DNA of 9,639 nucleotides from Nitrospira sp. Lineage in GTDB: Bacteria > Nitrospirota > Thermodesulfovibrionia > Thermodesulfovibrionales > SM23-35. Location: positions 1 to 9,639 of the forward strand of contig VGWZ01000066.1 in assembly GCA_016873595.1 (NCBI GenBank), in the 5' to 3' direction. The notes under the pieces are model-generated. The model saw only the letters and a list, made by a program, of their open reading frames with translations, did not search any database and was not told where the DNA came from. The position numbers were made by a program, and so were the translations under genes. Shown here one piece after another: positions 6,892 to 9,639 of the stretch (its first letter is position 1; the number at the start of each line of letters is the position of its first letter).

Positions 6892-7893
6892 ATGATTATT
6901 ATAAGGCTTGTAATCTTCATCATTTTTGCATTTTCTGGTTATATTTTAGGTATAAAGTATAATTATGAAATTTATGGCATCCTGTTAGGAGGTTTTTTAG
7001 GTCTTATTGCTATAGCTATTGAGCCAGTATTTAAGAAGGTGAATCTCGGGACAATTATTGGGGGAATCTTAGGTATTACATTAGGACTTTTATTTGCGAA
7101 CCTTCTTATACTACCTTTCAAACCTATTTTGGGTGAGGATATCACCACTATATCTGTTGGATTAATGGCAGTATTTGGCTATGTGGGACTTTTCCTCGGC
7201 CTGAGTAGAGGCAAAGGAATTTCTATTGCGGGTATCTTCAGACTTTTCAGGGGACAGAGCAGTGAAGAGAACATTAAAATCCTTGATACAAGCGTGATAA
7301 TAGATGGACGTATTTCAGATGTTTGCGAATCAGGATTTCTCGAAGGTGTTTTCATAATCCCCCAGTTTATCCTCCAGGAACTCCAGCATGTTGCAGACTC
7401 GGCCGATTCCACAAAAAGGGCAAGAGGGAGGCGTGGACTTGATATTCTCCACAAAATTCAGAAGATGTCCAATATTACTGTTCGGATAGTTGACGAAGAT
7501 TTCCCGAAGATAAAAGAGGTTGACTCAAAGCTTGTTGCCTTAGCAAGACTCTTAAACGCAAAGGTAATCACAAATGATTTTAACCTTAACAAAGTAGCAG
7601 AACTTCAGGGAGTATCTGTACTTAATATAAATGAGCTCGCGAATGCTTTAAAACCTGTTGTTCTCCCGGGTGAGACAATGAAGATTTTTATACTTAAAGA
7701 GGGAAAAGAATACAATCAGGGAGTTGCATACCTTGATGACGGCACTATGGTTGTTGTAGAAAATGGGAGAAGACTTATAGGCAAGAATGCAGAGGTAACT
7801 GTAACAAGCGTGTTACAGACAACGGCAGGGAGGATGATATTCTCAAAACTCAAAGAGGAGAATGAAAGGGAAGAGTTCAGAGCTGTTAAATGA
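6892..7893 (+). CDS. yacL: YacL-type membrane protein with PIN and TRAM domains
   Basis: This 333-residue protein has about four hydrophobic segments in the first 105 residues (about 4-22, 28-46, 53-75, 85-104), then a cytoplasmic PIN nuclease-like domain at about 128-250. The PIN acidic residues are present: Asp132 in LDTSVIIDGR, Glu163 in LQELQ, Asp211 in VDSKLV and Asp229 in TNDFN. A basic stretch TKRARGRRG lies at 174-182. A TRAM RNA-binding domain follows at about 255-318 (LPGETMKIFILKEGKE to VTVTSVLQTTAGRMIF). This architecture is that of the widely conserved YacL family, whose physiological role is not settled; a membrane-tethered RNase or RNA-binding role is inferred from the domains. 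It overlaps ispD by 4 nt (ATGA). The yacL-ispD-ispF order recalls that of Bacillus-type genomes. The start is fixed by the strong ribosome site upstream. Confidence 0.93.
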   Translation: MIIIRLVIFIIFAFSGYILGIKYNYEIYGILLGGFLGLIAIAIEPVFKKVNLGTIIGGILGITLGLLFANLLILPFKPILGEDITTISVGLMAVFGYVGLFLGLSRGKGISIAGIFRLFRGQSSEENIKILDTSVIIDGRISDVCESGFLEGVFIIPQFILQELQHVADSADSTKRARGRRGLDILHKIQKMSNITVRIVDEDFPKIKEVDSKLVALARLLNAKVITNDFNLNKVAELQGVSVLNINELANALKPVVLPGETMKIFILKEGKEYNQGVAYLDDGTMVVVENGRRLIGKNAEVTVTSVLQTTAGRMIFSKLKEENEREEFRAVK

Positions 7894-8633
7894 AAAACAA
7901 AGTAATTGCAATTGTCCCTGCTGCTGGACTCGGCAAAAGGTTTGGTCAGGGGAGCAATAAACCTTTCCAAACTCTTAAGGGTAAACCTCTTCTTGTGTGG
8001 TCACTTGAAATATTTGAAGCAATCGATGAGATTGTGGAGATAATACCTGTTCTCAAAGAAAAAGATAGAGAGAAAGGGCAGAAGGTTTTTAAAAAGTATA
8101 ATCTCTCGAAGATAAAGAGAATAGCGCCAGGCGGAAAAGAGCGACAGGATTCTGTATACAATGGTCTCAAACTAATAGAGGACAAAAATTGTACTGTCCT
8201 TATACATGATGGAGTGAGACCTCTCATCGAAAAACACCTTATACAAGAGGCGATAAAAGAATTATCAATCCCCTCCGCTCCCCCTTTAGTAAAGGAGGAT
8301 GAGGGGGGATTGAATGATTGTGATGGCGTGGTTCTCGGTGTTCCTCTCAAAGATACAATTAAAGAGGCAGAAGCAGGAATAATAAAAAAAACCTTGAGGA
8401 GGGATTCTCTCTGGGCTATTCAGACACCTCAGGTCTTCCCGTACAATATTATTCTAAGAGCATATGAGAAGGCGATGAAAGAGAACTATTACTCAACAGA
8501 TGATGCAGCTCTTGTTGAAAGATACGGTGGAAAGGTAAAGATTATCATGGGGTCACATAAAAACATTAAAATCACCACACCTGAAGACCTGGCTATTGCA
8601 GAAGCACTTTTAAAAATAAATTCAAAATCCTAA
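7890..8633 (+). CDS. ispD: 2-C-methyl-D-erythritol 4-phosphate cytidylyltransferase, with an in-frame palindrome insertion
   Basis: IspD couples CTP to MEP to form CDP-ME in the MEP isoprenoid pathway, in the cytosol. The nucleotidyltransferase start PAAGLGKRFG (10-19) includes Arg17, and NKPF provides Lys24. Further family motifs are GGKERQDSVYNGL (81-93), IHDGVRPLI (105-113), VPLKDTIK (151-158), the RRDSLWAIQTPQVF segment (170-183), STDDAALVE (202-210) and KITTPEDL (227-234). Residues 126-141 (SIPSAPPLVKEDEGGL) are not part of the usual family; they sit in a loop before the GVVLGVPLKD strand and are encoded by a palindromic repeat. This makes the protein about 247 residues, somewhat longer than the usual 225-235. 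All motifs after the insert remain in frame, so the enzyme is probably functional. The start overlaps yacL by 4 nt. Confidence 0.96.
   Translation: MKNKVIAIVPAAGLGKRFGQGSNKPFQTLKGKPLLVWSLEIFEAIDEIVEIIPVLKEKDREKGQKVFKKYNLSKIKRIAPGGKERQDSVYNGLKLIEDKNCTVLIHDGVRPLIEKHLIQEAIKELSIPSAPPLVKEDEGGLNDCDGVVLGVPLKDTIKEAEAGIIKKTLRRDSLWAIQTPQVFPYNIILRAYEKAMKENYYSTDDAALVERYGGKVKIIMGSHKNIKITTPEDLAIAEALLKINSKS
8265..8313. repeat. 49-nt palindromic element inserted in frame within ispD
   Basis: This imperfect palindrome is centred on base 8289. TCAATCCCC at 8265-8273 pairs with its complement in GGGGGGATTGA at 8303-8313, and CCCCTTTA with TAAAGGAGG at the centre. Over 24 arm positions 19 are Watson-Crick, one is G-T and four mismatch, three of them together at 8276-8278 opposite 8300-8302. 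The first 48 nt are exactly 16 codons, starting at a codon boundary. Similar C-rich/G-rich palindromes with a CTTT-AAAG centre occur as dispersed repeats in several bacterial genomes, from general knowledge. No second copy is in this window. Confidence 0.8.
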
Positions 8634-8754
8634 ATCCTATGTCATTGCGAGCGAAGCGCGGCAATCTCTTTGTTTGGGATTGCTTCGTCATCCCGAATTC
8701 ACGGGATTCCTCGCAATGACATTATGACTGTTTAGAATTTAGATATTAGGATTT
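8632..8754. repeat. outer inverted repeat flanking the CATTGCGAG element
   Basis: AAATCCTA at 8632-8639 and its complement TAGGATTT at 8747-8754 enclose the palindromic element. The left arm overlaps the ispD stop codon, and the right arm abuts the ispF ribosome site. Only 8 bp match exactly and the region is AT-rich, so it may be chance, an older repeat end or part of a larger composite element. Confidence 0.35.
8639..8722. repeat. CATTGCGAG-type palindromic repeat element (REP/MITE-like) between ispD and ispF
   Basis: The element is bounded by a perfect 13-bp inverted repeat, ATGTCATTGCGAG at 8639-8651 and CTCGCAATGACAT at 8710-8722. Inside are two further hairpins: GCAATC 8661-8666 with GATTGC 8678-8683 (a nearby CGAAGC/GCTTCG pairing is an alternative), and ATCCCG 8690-8695 with CGGGAT 8702-8707 around a 6-nt loop. 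Together these fold like a cloverleaf in either strand. It has no coding capacity, so any movement would depend on an enzyme elsewhere. It lies 6 nt after the ispD stop and 43 nt before the ispF start, so it would be transcribed in the ispD-ispF message. It may act as an RNA stem or processing site, or as an attenuator, though no U-tract follows. Confidence 0.85.
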
Positions 8755-8758
8755 GGAG
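8755..8758 (+). promoter_or_regulatory. Shine-Dalgarno for ispF, adjoining the repeat
   Basis: GGAG lies 7 nt before the ATG at 8766. It touches the right arm of the outer inverted repeat, so pairing of that repeat could partly hide it; that consequence is inference. Confidence 0.65.
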
Positions 8759-8765
8759 CTTATTT

Positions 8766-9236
8766 ATGCGCATAGGTATTGGCTACGATTCTCACAGGCT
8801 TGTTACAGGAAGGGGTCTAATCCTCGGTGGAGTAACTATCCCTTTCGAAAAAGGGCTCCTCGGCCACTCTGATGGGGATGTTCTGACCCATGCCATTATA
8901 GATGCAATAATAGGAGCACTCGGCATTGGCGATATTGGCAAACACTTCCCTGACACAGACCCGAAATACAAAGACGCCTCAAGTGTTGAGATGCTGAAAC
9001 ATATAGTTGATTCAGCAGCATCGAATGGATTTAAGGTTTCATGGATTGATACAACGGTCATTGCAGAAAAGCCCAAGCTCTTTCCATATATTGAATCCAT
9101 GAAAAAGGCGATATCACAATCCGGAATCCAACCAGAACTAATCAATATCAAGGCCAAGACAAATGAGGGCATGGGCTTCATCGGCCGTGGTGAAGGCATC
9201 GCAGCATACGCAGTGTGTTTGTTAAAAAAGGTTTAG
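8766..9236 (+). CDS. ispF: 2-C-methyl-D-erythritol 2,4-cyclodiphosphate synthase
   Basis: IspF cyclises CDP-ME 2-phosphate to ME-2,4-cyclodiphosphate with release of CMP, two steps after IspD in the MEP pathway. The 156 residues match the usual length. The zinc ligands are visible: Asp8 and His10 in GIGYDSH, and a further His near residue 42 in THAIIDAI, with the conserved GHSDGDVL at 33-40. IGKHFPDTDP (57-66) and the C-terminal KAKTNEGMGFIGRGEGIAAYAV carry the substrate and CMP contact region; NEG replaces the more common TEG. The enzyme is normally a cytosolic homotrimer. It is separated from ispD by 132 nt of repeat DNA, and its stop is 1 nt from the convergent rsmA stop. IspE, the intervening step, is not in the window. 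Confidence 0.97.
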   Translation: MRIGIGYDSHRLVTGRGLILGGVTIPFEKGLLGHSDGDVLTHAIIDAIIGALGIGDIGKHFPDTDPKYKDASSVEMLKHIVDSAASNGFKVSWIDTTVIAEKPKLFPYIESMKKAISQSGIQPELINIKAKTNEGMGFIGRGEGIAAYAVCLLKKV

Positions 9237-9237
9237 C

Positions 9238-9639
9238 TTATTTTAGTATATCTGAAAGCCTTGCGAACTCTTCAATGCTCAAGGTTTCTGGTCTTCTCTC
9301 TGGATCTATTCCTGACTCGGTTAACCTCTCTTTTACATCTTCATGTATACTCTTCAGAGAATTGGAAAGCATCTTCCTTCTCTGAGAAAAAGCAGTCTTT
9401 ATAACCCTGAAGAAAAATTCTTTATCTTTCACGAGGACAAAGGGTTGTTCAAGAACCTTTATATGAACAACAGCAGAGTCAACTTTTGGAACAGGTCTGA
9501 AAGCGCCTTTAGGTATTATGAATTCAACCCTTGGTTTTGCATAATACTGGACCATAAGTGAAAGCACACCGTAATCCTTTCCTCCTGGATTCGCAATTAT
9601 TCGTTCTGCAACCTCCTTCTGGACACTGAGCGTCATGGA
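9238..9639 (-). CDS. rsmA: 16S rRNA dimethyladenosine transferase, C-terminal part (5' end beyond window)
   Basis: RsmA/KsgA uses SAM to dimethylate two adjacent adenines (A1518 and A1519) near the 3' end of 16S rRNA during small-subunit maturation. Only about the last 133 residues are present; the frame stays open to the right edge, so the ATG at 9636 is an internal methionine and not the start. The visible part has the family's QKEVAERI, GGKDYGVLSLMVQYYA, the PVPKVDSAVVHI segment, and the hallmark FSQRRKMLSNSLKS, followed by a C-terminal helical region (GIDPERRPETLSIEEFARLSDIL). The SAM-binding and NPPY motifs would lie beyond the window. It converges on ispF with a single base between the two stop codons, leaving no separate terminator. 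Confidence 0.95.
   Translation of the reverse strand, partial: SMTLSVQKEVAERIIANPGGKDYGVLSLMVQYYAKPRVEFIIPKGAFRPVPKVDSAVVHIKVLEQPFVLVKDKEFFFRVIKTAFSQRRKMLSNSLKSIHEDVKERLTESGIDPERRPETLSIEEFARLSDILK

Noticed and set aside
7946..8350. Minus-strand frame opposite ispD containing FNPPSSSFTKGGAEGI
   Set aside because: The peptide only reflects the reverse reading of the palindromic repeat. The rest is antisense to ispD without any protein signature.
8690..8707. ATCCCG/CGGGAT hairpin as an intrinsic terminator after ispD
   Set aside because: No T-run follows the stem, and it is an internal part of the repeat element. ispF downstream has no evident promoter of its own.

Overview
This window looks like ordinary chromosome from a moderately low-GC, Gram-negative-type anaerobe or thermophile-like bacterium. 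Gene content and the two palindromic repeat types seen here recall Nitrospirota (Thermodesulfovibrio-like) or a related deltaproteobacterial lineage. This placement is inferred from gene style and repeat type, not from a database match.

Left half, minus strand (5131 down to 1): five tightly packed genes that look like one operon, read in the order class-V aminotransferase, serA, purA, PilZ-zinc-ribbon protein, comF. Junctions are 8 nt, 13 nt, a 1-nt TAATG overlap, and a near-abutting pair. The first two genes probably supply serine (3-phosphoglycerate oxidation followed by transamination). purA commits IMP to AMP. The PilZ protein is a likely c-di-GMP sensor. ComF is a phosphoribosyltransferase-fold protein linked to DNA uptake and repair, and is cut by the left edge.

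Centre (5132-5334): a divergent AT-rich intergenic region with plausible promoters in both directions and a small inverted repeat in the leader of the serine operon. The promoter nearest htrA has a perfect TATAAT so close to the start codon that the htrA transcript may be leaderless.

Right half, plus strand (5335-9236): htrA (periplasmic Do-type protease with two PDZ domains), then a YacL-type membrane PIN-TRAM protein, ispD and ispF (two steps of the MEP isoprenoid pathway). yacL and ispD overlap by 4 nt. At the right edge the C-terminal part of rsmA (ksgA, 16S rRNA dimethyltransferase) lies on the minus strand and converges on ispF with a 1-nt gap.

No CRISPR array, phage, toxin-antitoxin, tRNA, rRNA or transposase gene is visible. 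The most notable structure is two different palindromic repeat elements within about 460 bp. One, 49 nt long, is inserted in frame inside ispD and adds about 16 residues. The other is an 84-nt cloverleaf-like CATTGCGAG element filling the ispD-ispF gap. I did not find a convincing new multi-gene system.
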